64,000 nucleotides of DNA from Eutreptiella sp. 'Long Island Sound 2002' (GCA_964036045.1 OZ038383.1:41686354-41750353); one strand, 5' to 3'; counted from the first letter of the stretch, positions 46,204 through 58,283 are shown. Made by a program: numbers and translations. Notes: generated by a model not told the origin, from the sequence alone.

Positions 46204-46587
46204 CCTGGCCGAAGGCCATAGTGGTTGTGCCCCAGGCCCGGACGGGCGTCGGATAGGATGATATCCCCATCCCATGATGTACCTGTGCAGAACACAAGGT
46301 GCAGTGGGTTGGGGTAGGGGAGCGCACACGAGCCCTGGAGAGGGCTGGGTCACAGGGGGACCCGGGTTACTCCCGCATACCGCCACCCCCCGGTGGAGCC
46401 CGCCCTGTACCATCATGGCTTTCCCATGGTGGCCGGCGAGGGGTGGGGTGCGCGATCCCGTGCCCTGGCCGCCGCGGCTGGACGAGGGCACCCCCCAGAT
46501 TGCGTGTTAGCCCGGGGGGGACCCCCCCCCCGGTTTCACCCCCACACCACGGTGAGGTCACGCGCCCCTGGGCAGCAGTGGGGGTAC

Positions 46588-46871
<284 letters not shown>

Positions 46872-47106
46872 TTGTGCAGGAACCAACAAGAAAACCATTG
46901 ACCGCGAGCGCAGTGGAGAACGATGTTAGCACCAGGAACACCTCGTCAGGCCAGTGAGCATCAAAACAAGAACAAAGCAGAAAGCATTGTGAATGTCATG
47001 ATGTCAAGGCTAGGCGCCTTTCTGAAGTGAAGTGATAGAGGAGACAGTCGTGATATCATCCTGGCATAGTGCTGGAGTCATGTACGACAACTACTCTAGG
47101 CACCCA

Positions 47107-49910
47107 CTGAAGCCAATAATTAATTTTTTTTGCGTTTTTTTTTGCGGACAGTGTGGGGGGGGGGGAGAAAAGCCTGATGGGGGGTTTCGGGTTGAGCGTT
47201 GGGGTAGCCCACCAGCAAAACTGACCCTGTTGTTATTCACATACCTAGTTCATGCCTACGGTCATGGTCTGCAAAGGAAGCAAGGTGCAGAATTGGGCAA
47301 GAGAAAAGGGGGGGGAGCCAAGTCTGATATGGGGGTCAAAGCACAAGTGTGATATTGGGGGGGGGGGGAAAGGCCTATCATGGGGGGCTTGGGGGGTTGG
47401 GGGTTGGGGGTGATGGCCCATAAAAGTCTGAAGTCTGAAGTCTGATAGCCCATTGGGTTACTATACCCATAGCTGGTGTGAAGCAAAGCAGAATGCCCCT
47501 CCAGGCAGACACACAAAGAATGCAAAACACATACACAGAGCAATGTGAAGCAAAACAATGAATGTACAATCACATGTGCTTCCATGACCCTGCATCGCCT
47601 GTCTCCCTGGACTGAGATTCAGGGCTCACATTGCCCCGAAAATACCCCGAAATGTACTAAAAAGCCCCCCAAAACGTACTACAAAACCCCCGGAAATGTA
47701 CTAAAAAATCCCCTGAAATGCACTAAAAAACCCCCCCAAATGTACTAAAAAAAACCCCCTAACTGTACTAAAAAACCCCCTGACTGTACTAAAAAACCCC
47801 CCTAACTGTACTAAAAAACCCCCCGAAATGTACTAAAAAACCCCCCGAAATGTACTAAAACTCCTTTGTACCAACAACCAACAAACAAATTGCAATCACA
47901 AAAAGACTGGCAACGCGATATCCTGAACTAGCCCCTTTATCTGCTTTGGGGCACATCAACAGCCACATTCAAATATGCACGTCCCGAACTAGCCCCTTCA
48001 TCTGCATTGGGGCACATCAGCAACCACATTCAAATATCCACGGCCCAAACTAGCCCCTTTGTCTGCTTTGGGGCACATCAGCAGCCAAATTCCACTACCG
48101 TGCGTCGCACGGTATTTTAACACTTGTCACAATCCTGGATACATCATTCTCTGAAAGCAAAGCAAGGTGCAGAACGGGGCATGAGACACGGAAGAGGGGG
48201 ACAACAAGCAGTGGGGCAAACTCTCCCGCGATTCTGGCATTCTTGCAAAAAGGGGGGCAGGGGCAAAAATTATTTTATTTTTGCGATTTTTTTTGCGGAA
48301 CCCATTTTTGCGTAAGGCTGAAAGCCAATAATTAATTTTTTTTGCGTTTTTTTTTGCGGACAGGGTGGGGGGGGGGTGATAAAAGCCTGATGGGGGGTTT
48401 CGGGTTGAGCGTTGGGGTAGCCCACCAGCAAAACTGACCCTGTTGTTATTCACATACCTAGTTCATGCCTACGGTCATGGTCTGCAAAGGAAGCAAGGTG
48501 CAGAATTGGGCAAGAGAAAAGGGGGGGGGGAGCCAAGTCTGATATGGGGGGCAAAGCACAAGTGTGATATTGGGGGGGGGGGGGAAGGCCTATCATGGGG
48601 GGCTTGGGGGGTTGGGGGTTGGGGGTGATGGCCCATAAAAGTCTGAAGTCTGAAGTCTGATAGCCCATTGGGTTACTATACCCATAGCTGGTGTGAAGCA
48701 AAGCAGAATGCCCCTCCAGGCAGACACACAAAGAATGCAAAACACATACACAGAGCAATGTGAAGCAAAACAATGAATGTACAATCACATGTGCTTCCAT
48801 GACCCTGCATCGCCTGTCTCCCTGGACTGAGATTCAGGGCTCACATTGCCCCGAAAATACCCCGAAATGTACTAAAAAGCCCCCAAAAACGTACTACAAA
48901 ACCCCCGGAAATGTACTAAAAAATCCCCTGAAATGCACTAAAAAACCCCCCCAAATGTACTAAAAAAACCCCCCTAACTGTACTAAAAAACCCCCTGACT
49001 GTACTAAAAAACCCCCCTAACTGTACTAAAAAACCCCCCGAAATGTACTAAAAAACCCCCCGAAATGTACTAAAACTCCTTTGTACCAACAACCAACAAA
49101 CAAATTGCAATCACAAAAAGACTGGCAACGCGATATCCTGAACTAGCCCCTTTATCTGCTTTGGGGCACATCAACAGCCACATTCAAATATGCACGTCCC
49201 GAACTAGCCCCTTTATCTGCATTGGGGCACATCAGCAACCACATTCAAATATCCACGGCCCAAACTAGCCCCTTTGTCTGCTTTGGGGCACATCAGCAGC
49301 CAAATTCCACTACCGTGCGTCGCACGGTATTTTAACACTTGTCACAATCCTGGATACATCATTCTCTGAAAGCAAAGCAAGGTGCAGAACGGGGCATGAG
49401 ACACGGAAGAGGGGGACAACAAGCAGTGGGGCAAACTCTCCCGCGATTCTGGCATTCTTGCAAAAAGGGGGGCAGGGGCAAAAATTATTTTATTTTTGCG
49501 ATTTTTTTTGCGGAACCCATTTTTGCGTAAGGCTGAAAGCCAATAATTAATTTTTTTTGCGTTTTTTTTTGCGGACACGGTGGGGGGGGGGGGTGATAAA
49601 AGCTTGATGGGGGGTTTCGGGTTGAGCGTTGGGGTAGCCCACCAGCAAAACTGACCCTGTTGTTATTCACATACCTAGTTCATGCCTACGGTCATGGTCT
49701 GCAAAGGAAGCAAGGTGCAGAATTGGGCAAGAGAAAAGGGGGGGGGGAGCCAAGTCTGATATGGGGGGCAAAGCACAAGTGTGATATTGGGGGGGGGGGG
49801 GCAAAGGCCTATCATGGGGGGCTTGGGGGGTTGGGGGTTGGGGGTGATGGCCCATAAAAGTTTGAAGTCTGAAGTCTGATAGCCCATTGGGTTACTATAC
49901 CCATAGCTGC
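47107..49910. repeat. ~1,215-bp tandem repeat, 2.3 copies
   Basis: Copies begin at about 47,107, 48,321 and 49,536 and are almost identical over their length, differing mainly in homopolymer length. The third copy is cut after about 370 bp where the LINE-B inverted segment starts (49,911). Each full unit holds T-rich 'tttttttgcg' sequence, G-runs, a 22-bp minisatellite of 'gtactaaaaaacccccc' type (47,636-47,866 in copy 1), and three ~60-bp repeats beginning 'aactagccccttt' (47,927-48,095). It also holds a perfect palindrome. No recognisable protein is encoded. Confidence 0.95.
48096..48114. repeat. Perfect 19-nt palindrome
   Basis: TACCGTGCG and CGCACGGTA flank a single T. The palindrome is repeated exactly 1,215 bp further on (about 49,311-49,329), once per tandem unit. 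It follows the three 60-bp repeats. Confidence 0.9.
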
Positions 49911-50906
49911 CAGGCGGTCCGACTATCTCGTGGCCTCTACTTTCTCGTCCGAGGTGTCTTCAGTTGTTATGCCGCTGCCTGCTCCCTCCTCAACACAAGC
50001 AAGGGCACGCAGGCGTCAATGGCCGCATTCAGTAGTCATGTGTCGAATCCAGATCATGTTGTCCCTGTGGTGCATAGTGCCTGACGGTCCGAGACATGAC
50101 CACGTACACGGCACCCACAGCATACGAGCGCATGTCCCGTAACATTTGGCCGAAGGCAAACTGCCGGGGCCCCTGAAAGACCAAAACCACACGCTCATGT
50201 GCTATCGCTAAGGCATCTACCACCAGGACCACTTCCTCTGTGTCAGTCCCTTGGCAAGCGAAGACGCTCGTGACAGGACCCACACGTGTAGGAAGAACTA
50301 CAGGCGGTGGGTGGCTGAGCACACCCCGAACATGCAGGTGCCACACCACCAGGCCTCATAGTACAACAGACAGCACAAACGACTGAGCGAAGCCGAGGGG
50401 AGGGCCTGGTCGGATACACACAGTAGCTGCGTTCTGGACCGATGCCATCGACCGGATTCCCGCACCGAGCCGCTCCCACTATAGAAGGGCGTGCTCTATC
50501 GAGGGCATTGCCTCCATCAGACCACTGACGACCCCTGAGACCAATCGCTGCACTGCCTTAGGGGTGGCGTACCCCGAGGTATGCACCAGGCCTTGTGGGT
50601 TAGCGTCACCTCTGGTATGGCATCTTGTGTGTGTGGGGGGGAGGGGGGTCACTAAGTCCTGAAGGTACCGGAAAGCATACGGGCCTGCCAAGCAGCGGGA
50701 TATACGTCAGGCCATCATGGGCTTCCCCTTGCAGTGCGAGGCCACTGTGAAGAACATAGGTGACAAATTGTACAGCGTGCAGCAAGAAATACGACAGAAA
50801 CGACTCATACACATGGATCTGGAGCTTGGGATGCAGCGTGCCACAGTAGTAGCACTCTAGATTGACCTCTAAGGGTGGGGGCTGACGGGCAAGGTGGCGG
50901 TGTGAG
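49911..50906 (-). repeat. Left arm of the nested inverted repeat (IR2): inverted LINE-B 3' end
   Basis: The reverse complement matches 52,449-53,440 nearly base for base over 996 bp. It carries on the minus strand the same zinc-finger-like frame (50,479-50,900 region, 'LECYYCGTLHPKLQIHVYES') and the C-terminal frame ending 'QGQHDLDSTHDY' (50,029-50,349). It contains only the LINE-B 3' part; the RT region is not duplicated. Confidence 0.9.
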
Positions 50907-50930
50907 GTGGGGTGAGGCCTCCCAACTGGG

Positions 50931-53350
50931 GTGCATAGTAGTATGAACACTTTATCAGTATATCCGGAGGTGTACATACCGTTCCGTGGGGAACGACCAC
51001 CGGTCAATAATCTTGTGTTCTCAGACGACCGTCGTTTTTGTGCCCCCTCACTAGATGGGGCCATCCACCTGGCCGATGAATGTGTCTATGGGACCCGGGC
51101 CAAGGCTGGCACGGTACACCCAGGCAAGCTACAGTTCTATCTGTGGGCCCTGGATGGTGATACCATGGTACTACACGCTGAAGAAGTGGTGGGGTATCAG
51201 ACAACCACCAGCACCGAACCGCCGTCCGTGATGGGCATACTGGTCACCCACCATCTGTTTCCCAGTGGGAGGCTGAGGGAGTTGGAGTGCTTAGCTCAAC
51301 GCCTGCATGCGTGGGTACAGGCGAAAACAATCTGTGTCGTGCTAGCCCTGCGCTCCTATATGGCATACATCATCTCCCCCCTGGACTATATAGGTAGTGG
51401 TGTTCACAACACGCCTATTACTATCATCGAGCGCTTACACGTGGCGGTACATAGGTACCGGCGCAAGGTGTTAGGCCTTCCGCCCTGGACTCCACTAAAA
51501 TATCTATACCCCCCCTTGCATCCAGGTGGGCCAGGCTGCCCCAACCTGGAGGTTTGCCTCACCCTCCTCTTCCTAGTCACGTACCTTTGTGGGTCGTACT
51601 CACGTAATGAGTACACCATCGTAGCCACCCACTATACCTCATGTCTGAGACCACACCCTCTGCTGAGGCTGCGTCCCTGCTACGACGTGCTCCGCCCTGG
51701 TGCCTCAGTGTGGCAGTGTGGCAATTTTGCCGTTGTCCACACACCTTGATGCGCCGATACACGTCGAGGGGGATATAGGTGTGCTACTACCGACAGATAG
51801 GCTATTCGCGGCGACGGATGCTGCCATTTTAGGCCGTGTACACTCTTGTGCAGTTGTCCTGTACAGTCCGGCCACGCAACAGCAGGCTGGTTTCAGCATG
51901 TCTTGTGCTGCACTTGACCTAGAGCCCGTGGTCCTTGAGACCATGGCCCACTTGTTGTTGCTACATGTTCTGAGGGAGTGGAGAGGTTAGGTATGGGCGG
52001 CGTCCAACTGCGTATCGGCGCTCTGGCGCATGTATACGAATCTTTCCCACAAGGAAACCATCATGGTGGCCGTTTTCCGTAACCCCTCCTTTGTGATCCT
52101 GAGGGTCCGGGTGCGTGAGCTTTGGGTCGAAGCCCAACATGACACAGATTGTCAGGATGTCCTCGGCTAGTTGAACGCCCAAGCGCACGCACTTACTGGG
52201 CTCCATGTAAGTCCTGTGCCCGAGCACGCACTGCCTTTGCCAATGCACATGCATGGCAGGCTGACCCTGTTTTACCGCGGGGAGCTGATCCTGTCCTCTG
52301 CCACCATGACAATAGAGCTATGTACCAAGGTCCTCATGGACAACATAGACACCTCTCCCCAGTAGCAAAACGCCTGCTACAATGGTTGATACATGACCCA
52401 ATTACTAGAGACGTCTTCCCTCCCGACTAGAGTCCTGCGCAGGACCTTCTCACACCGCCTCCTTGCCCGTCAGCCCCCACCCATAGAGGTCAATCTAGAG
52501 TGCTACTACTGTGGCACGCTACATCCCAAGCTCCAGATCCATGTGTATGAGTCGGTTCTGTCTTATTTCTTGCTGCACGTTGTACAATTTGTCACCTATG
52601 TTCTTCACAGTGGCCTCGCACTGCAAGGGGAAGCCCATGATGGCCTGACGTATATCCCGTTGGCACGCCCGTATGCTTTCCGGTACCTTCAGGACTTAGT
52701 GACCCCCCTCCCCCACACACACACAAGAGGCCATACCAGAGGTGACGCTAACCCACAAGGCCTGGTGCATACCCCGGGGTACGCCACCCCTAAGGCAGTG
52801 CAGCGATTGGTCTCAGGGGTCGTCAGTGGTCTGATGGAGGCAGTGCCCTCGATAGAGCACGCCCTTCTATAGTGGGAGCAGCTCGGTGCGGGAATCCGGT
52901 CGATGGCATCGGTCCAGAACGCAGCTACTGTGTGTATCCGACCAGGCCCTCCCCTCGGCTTCGCTCAGTCGTTTGTGCTGTCTGTTGTACTATGAGGCCT
53001 GGTGGTGTGGCACCTGCATGTTCGGGGTGCGCTCAGCTACCCACCGCCTGTAGTTCTTCCTACACGTGTGGGTCCTGTCACGCGCGTCTTCGCCTGCCAA
53101 GGGACTGGCACAAAGGAAGTGGTCCTGGTGGTAGATGCCTTAGCGATAGCACATGAGCGTGTGGTTTTGGTCTATTAGGGGCCCCGGCAGTTTGCCTTCG
53201 GCCAAATGTTACGGGACATGCGCTCGTATGCTGTGGGTGCCGTGTACGTGGTCATGTCTCGGACCGTCAGGCACTATGCACCACAGGGACAACATGATCT
53301 GGATTCGACACATGACTACTGAATGCGGCCATTGACGCCTGCGTGCCCTT
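50931..53350 (+). pseudogene. LINE-B non-LTR retrotransposon: partial RT, RNase H, zinc finger
   Basis: The first frame (50,931-51,749) starts inside the reverse-transcriptase palm. 'NNLVFSDDRRF' fits motif C (F-S-D-D), 'AGTVHPGKLQFYLW' fits motif D, and a thumb-like region follows with 'GGPGCPNLEVCLTLLFLVTY'. A frameshift near 51,730 leads to an RNase H-like domain: 'FAATDAAILGRVHSCAVVLY' (first Asp), 'LEPVVLETMAHLLLLHVLRE' (Glu), 'WVEAQHDTDCQDVLG'. Next comes a frame with 'LECYYCGTLHPKLQIHVYES' (52,393-52,872), possibly a decayed zf-RVT knuckle, then a C-terminal region of unknown function. Everything 5' of motif C is absent. The element is broken by at least two frameshifts and several stops. 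It is clearly a different lineage from LINE-A, which has no visible RNase H. Confidence 0.7.
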
Positions 53351-53440
53351 GCTTGTGTTGAGGAGGGAGCAGGCAGCGGCATAACAACTGAAGACACCTC
53401 GGACGAGAAAGTAGAGGCCACGAGATAGTCGGACCGCCTG
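52449..53440 (+). repeat. Right arm of the nested inverted repeat (IR2)
   Basis: A 992-bp partner of 49,911-50,906, separated from it by 1,542 bp holding the LINE-B RT/RNase H remains. It ends at 'gtcggaccgcctg' (53,428-53,440), 11 bp before the start of the large inverted-repeat arm. Confidence 0.9.
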
Positions 53441-53884
53441 CCCCGGGCGGGGGGAGAAACATACGTGTGTGTATCGGCATTCACCGCGCCTGGGTCGCCC
53501 AAGGTCAGTGGCGTCCTGCAGCCCCGAGCCCAACGCGGGGCAGCCTGCAACGCCCTGCAAGGTCTGCTGAGGTGGTAGAGGGGCCCAGCGATTTTGTAAC
53601 ACGTCAATACTGGCTATGGACACTATCCCTTCCGATTCCATCCCCCCGTTTGAAAAACCCTAAAATATCAACAACGGCTGGTTCTCTGTTTCTCGTCTCT
53701 TGTATTGTATTTCCACTGTTTTTGATCGGTATGCGATCCCGATGAGCTTTGTAAATAGGTTGTATGGTAGAAAAGGGTTGTATAGGGGCAGTATTATCGT
53801 GCTTGGCATCTTTCTCGGACCATTCCCCACCCGTGCCTGCCCCCCTCCCTCCCCCCACTAAACTATCTGCCTCCAAGAACTTAG

Positions 53885-54120
53885 GGGTGATGCAGACCCT
53901 TCTGAACTTGTCCCCTTCTATTGGGGACCCCGAGAAGGCACGGGTTATGTAGCCAATCCGCCCATTTTTGGCCCCCCGAGAAGGCAAGGTTGATGTAGCC
54001 ACTTCTGCTTCTTTCCCCTTCTATTGGGGGCCCCCGGAAGGCAGGGGTCAGGTAGCCAAGTCCGATTTTGTCCCCATGTGGGGACCCCCGAGAAGGCAGG
54101 GGTGATGTAGCCATTCCGCC
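53885..54120. repeat. Five module repeats, mirror of 23,286-23,545
   Basis: Inverted copies of the GGCTACATCACCCC module (read here as GGGGTGATGTAGCC) lie upstream of the right DDE transposase. They are nearly identical to the left-arm set. Confidence 0.8.
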
Positions 54121-54139
54121 CACATTCATCTCACATAGC

Positions 54140-54977
54140 GCATGGTGTTCTGAGGGAGCTGGGCGGCAAAGCGTGGCACACGTTCGCAAATACCTTAACC
54201 ATCTTGTCCAAGAAATTCATTGGGCCGACACGTTGAATCCTTTCAACCATTGTCCCCATTTCTAGTTTTCATGACCCATTTCATGGACTCCATGCCCATC
54301 GCTTCCATCGGTGGGGTGTGGAGTGTTGACCTTTGGAATCCGAAGTATGCATCGCATGTTTTCAAGGTCACCGTTGCTGTTGATACGGTGGGCAACCTTG
54401 TTTGGATTTGCCGCTTGGCCCTGGGACATCCACTGATGTTCTCATTTGGGATGGCATGGTCCTTCTCGTACCCAAGGTGATTTCTTCGATTTTGAAGTTG
54501 GGGGCCATGATGGTGCTTATAAAGGCCGGGTTCATGCCATTTTGCCATTCATTGGAACAAAGAATGGAACTTTGGCATCCCGCCAACAATGTTGTAATGA
54601 TGCACATGGGTGGTACCGCGCAATTGTTTGCTCGCTTGTGGCATTGGCGCTTGGTTCGAAACATGTGGCGTGGCGGCCCCGATGAGTTGCACCAGTCCGT
54701 CCGTATATTATTGCATCTTTCTCAATTTTGTACCCGGAGGCAGGTCCGCAACCCTCCTTACGGACCATCGGACCATGTTTTACCTGATGTTTGGATGGAC
54801 GAGAGCAACTCGGCCGCTGCGGAGGTTGAGGGAGAGGATGAGGGAGAAGATGAGGTGGAAGTGTGTGCGTTGTGTTGTCACAAGTGCTCCACCGTCACAG
54901 TTTGTGATGAGTATAAGGAGCACTATTGTTGTGAATGTATTGACACCCGAACTTGTGGGAACAATGTTATTTGTTAA
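54140..54977 (+). pseudogene. DDE transposase with acidic and Cys-rich tail, right copy
   Basis: A near-identical plus-strand partner of the left copy. The N-terminal part (54,140-54,480) has 'VRKYLNHLVQEIHWADTLNP' and 'MTHFMDSMPIASIGGVW'. The C-terminal frame (54,402-54,977) has 'GTSTDVLIWDGM', 'RLWHWRLVRNMWRGG', the acidic linker and the Cys-rich tail, ending in TAA at 54,975-54,977. The 'DGAYKGR' motif is at about 54,508-54,530 in a different frame. The same frame breaks are present as on the left (near 54,263, 54,400 and 54,630), so they predate the inverted duplication or were homogenised afterwards. Only a few residues differ between arms (for example WDD versus WDG). Confidence 0.75.
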
Positions 54978-55261
54978 TCACATTCTGAGTGACGTTTTGT
55001 GTTGTTCAATTTTCATATTCCGGCTTATGCAACGTGCTTTGCGGGGAAGGTTTGCGGTCCAGTGCGGTCTACTTGGGGGGCTTCCCTCGGTGAGGACAAA
55101 CTTGGGGCTACAGCCAGGATACTTAATACAAAGGTAGCGCAGTGGGCGCGCGCCGGGAAACTATTCCCCCATAGCCCTTTTGGATTCCCCCCCAATGTGT
55201 GGACCTGAGACAGCAAGGGTTATGTACCCCCTGCATGTCATCCACCGGTCAATGTCCCCCC

Positions 55262-57199
55262 CCTCCCCCCCTGTGTGGCCTACCTCAAAGCGTTAGGAGT
55301 GGAACAGCGGCTGCGAAAGGCAGGTCGACTGCTGTTCAAGCAACTTTCGCCAGAAATAGTTCATGAGGGTCTCAAACGATTGAACAGCAACAGTGCGCTA
55401 GGGCTGGATGTTTTCTCAGCAAATTTCTTCAAAAGATTCTCGGAGATCTTTGAACCCCAAATGAACGAGTCACTGAAAGGGTTACTGGACATGGGGACCA
55501 TGCCAGAGACATGGACGTCAGGAGTGGTGACCATGATTCCCAATACGAAGGCAATGCAAACTCCAGATTCGCTCCGGCCCATCGCGTTGCAAACAACACG
55601 CCAAAAATGGCTCACCAACATCCTACTGTTTCAACTGGAGGATGTACTACTGCACTGCATCCCGGCACAAGAAACGGGCTTCCTCCGTCACAGAAGCATC
55701 CTCCAGCATATCTATGGTTCGAGGGCTCTCTAGGATGGCTTGCAGGAAGGATCAGCACTGTCAGTGGATGTCAAAAATGCGTTCCCCACGATGTTGCACG
55801 AGATGGTGGCGGCGGCACTTGGCCTAGTGTGCATACCGTTCTTGCACATCCGGCTAATATTGCATCTGCTGCGTGCGCCATATTTGTACTCAGGAGGCAA
55901 AGGATACGTCCCGGGGGTCTACCATTACCTGCACGCGGGTACGCGCCAAGGGGACCCCCTCTCCCCAACGCTATTCTCCCTGGTAGCGCCCTTTGTCATC
56001 TTCCCCTTACAAGACCTCGATCCAGGACTCACCGTCATGATGTATGCGAATGACCTCATCATTTTTCTTGACGGACGGGCAAATCCACGGTTGTTAGGGA
56101 GGATATGGAAGGTGGTATCCTGCTTTGGACAGTTTTCTGGTTTGAAGATAGACCTGAACAAAACAGCTGCAATAGTTCGCAAATGTGGGGACAAACATGG
56201 GCAAGATGCTTTGGGGATATTGCAGTGGAAGTAAAACATTTTGTCAAGGATCTTGGGGTGCACTTGGGGAATATACGGCAACATCAAGATGACCAAGGAT
56301 GAGGGTTGACGATAAAACAAGCCTTTGCACCGGCACTTCAAGAAGCCTTTCGGCGCGCACGGGTGGTGTCCACGCTGCATTTGTCGATGGATGTGTGCGC
56401 CTTCATGTTGACATCATGGATTTTGCCGGTGGTGGCATGGGTATCCAAGGCATACTACGCCCCAATTCCGGTGATCAGGCAGCTGAAGCTAGTCTACCAC
56501 GTGACCATGGGTACCAACAGTTGGGGAGTCACTCTGCCAATCCTCTCGCGACCGCGGCTGCAAGGGGGACTAGCCCTGCTAGAGCCAGAAATATTTCTGA
56601 TGCACCAAGCAGCAGCTCCTTTCGCCAGCCTCCTGAGAGAACCCCACAAATATCCCAGCAAGTCAGTGGAGACCTTCTATGCATGGGCAACATCAATTGG
56701 GTTTACACCATCCAACGACAACCTTCCATACATCCAGCTGGGCATGGTTCGAACCGCGCAACTAACGTTCCTGGGATGGTGAGCAAGAGCACACTCATAT
56801 ATCCAATGGGTGGCCCCAGAAGTGGCCCCCCCAAAAGACCGGGACAAGCTGCCGCTATGGCACTCAGTCTATTTCCGGAATGAGTACGAGTGTTTGTACT
56901 ACAACATGAAGATGATCCGAAGGGGTGTACTGACGTGGGGCTATTTCCAGTCTCTTGAAGATGCAAGGCTAATGAATGCACTGCCCCGAACCTGGAAGGA
57001 GGTGTACAACCATGGCGGACGGCTCCTAAACAAAGTCCCATTGAGAGAGGGGTTTGGTACCCCCACAGTCCAAGTTCAAAACTAGACCAGAGCATGGTTG
57101 CTACAGTTCTATGCATCTCAACCCGGGGTACACGATCCACAAACTCCTGGGGTGTGGGAAAAATGGGCAAGCGCGCAGCTACCGCCAAGGGTGAAGGAT
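55262..57199 (+). pseudogene. LINE-A non-LTR reverse transcriptase, right copy
   Basis: Coding resemblance begins right after a C-rich run (55,256-55,271) with 'YLKALGVEQRLRKAGRLLF', then 'NSALGLDVFSANFFKRFSEI' (an RT N-terminal motif), 'GTMPETWTSGVVTMIPNTK', 'LRPIALQTTRQKWLTNILLF', motif A 'LSVDVKNAFPT', motif B 'GTRQGDPLSPTLF' and motif C 'MMYANDLIIF' with Asn for the first Asp. Stops at 55,731 (TAG), 56,780 (TGA) and 57,083 (TAG) match the left copy. This copy also has a frameshift near 56,190 and an extra TGA at 56,300, where the left copy reads Trp. It is 5'-truncated, with no endonuclease domain. At 57,199 it changes into sequence unrelated to the left copy. Confidence 0.8.
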
Positions 57200-58250
57200 G
57201 CAGGCATGCACTATCGCACAAACCGGAGGCTGGTCTGTGCCAGCATCGCCTCTTTCAAATCAGAACAGGAACGCTCACTGCTGCGCACACTATTGGCTGG
57301 GGGCCCGTGGACAGCGCTCAGGGGACACCAGCCGGGCATGATCACCTTTGAGTGTGTCCATATTGCCAACAGGCCGATGAAACCGAACAGCACATTCTGT
57401 GGGAATGCACAGAATGGGCGGCAGCCAAGGACCTACATATCGCCAACACCTGCGCCTTGGCGGCAAAAGTCCCAGATCTACCACCGTTTGACACATGGGC
57501 CCCGTGGTCTTGTACCTTAAATTGAGCCACCAGTGAACAGGCACGTGAAACAACATGACCTTCCCTTCATACAGACCCTCCATGTCATGTTTGTAGCCAT
57601 ACTTACGGCACGCAAGCTGCGGGACCAACAGGCACCCAAACTCTTCCCCACAGTGCGCCCGCAGGCGCGCAGCGCATATCCCTACCATCGGCTGGTGGGC
57701 CCCATGCCCTCCCCTCCCCCCGGCGCGCTCGGTATGCATCCACAACCCCACTGCGCGCACCTGACCATGGGAAAAGGCTTTTCTGGCGGACCAAGTAGCT
57801 TGGCTCAAGCGCTACAGTGAACGGACGACACAACCATAGTCTCCTTCACCGAGCTGGCGCTCGATTTTGAAGAGTACGCGGCACGCACACTGCCGGCGGC
57901 ACCCCAAGCTAAGTTTCAGGGACACACACTACCACTGGAAGAGAGGGCTAGGGTTCTGCGCCTGGCGCTATGCACACTTCAGAGATTGACCAAATCGGGC
58001 TCAGTCCACCCAGCCAAAGTCATAACACGCGCCACGTCATTAGTGCCACTGGGCGGGCCACCTGTAGCGGGCCTCAATCCCCGTCCATGTTTTGCATGCA
58101 GTGACGCCATGCACAAGCACATCCAGCTTTTGGCTTCCTACTGGGAGTCCACATGGACGCTTCGCACGCACACATGCACTAATGCACACAGGTTCATATG
58201 AGTACCGTCGCACAAAAATTGAGCAAGAAGTCGAGGAGGCGCGCCTGTAG
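57200..58250 (+). pseudogene. C-terminal part of a different LINE (LINE-C)
   Basis: After the breakpoint the sequence encodes a classic zf-RVT knuckle in shifted frames: E-C-V-H then 'CQQADETEQHILWECTEW' (57,350-57,430), a C-x2/3-C...H-x4-C pattern. Next comes 'TLHVMFVAILTARKLRDQQ' (57,570-57,630), then 'FTELALDFEEYAARTLP' and 'LPLEERARVLRLALCTLQRL' (57,850-57,990). The latter two have regular helical character and may form a C-terminal domain of this lineage. Frameshifts occur near 57,365 and 57,830, with a stop at about 57,520. The part fits the end of a LINE ORF2 and follows LINE-A's RT at the correct functional position, but it is not the C-terminus found on the left. Confidence 0.6.
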
Positions 58251-58283
58251 CGTGCACCCACGGGCAGTTTGAAGACTGGACTT

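Larger units (their letters stand above)
53452..57199 (+). repeat. Right arm of the large inverted repeat (IR1)
   Basis: A 3,748-bp inverted partner of 20,483-23,969. It has the same order of parts: spacer, module repeats, DDE transposase, transposon 3' flank, LINE-A reverse transcriptase. It retains a ~263-bp RT segment (about 55,257-55,519) that is missing on the left. Confidence 0.9.

Noticed and set aside
50607-51064. Separate gene upstream of LINE-B on the minus strand
   Set aside because: This is the inverted copy of the LINE-B 3' end continued by chance into the IR2 loop.
53452-54120. Terminal inverted repeats of one giant transposon formed by the IR1 arms
   Set aside because: The arms contain several unrelated elements and end inside a retrotransposon C-terminus; no target-site duplication was seen at 20,483 or 57,199.
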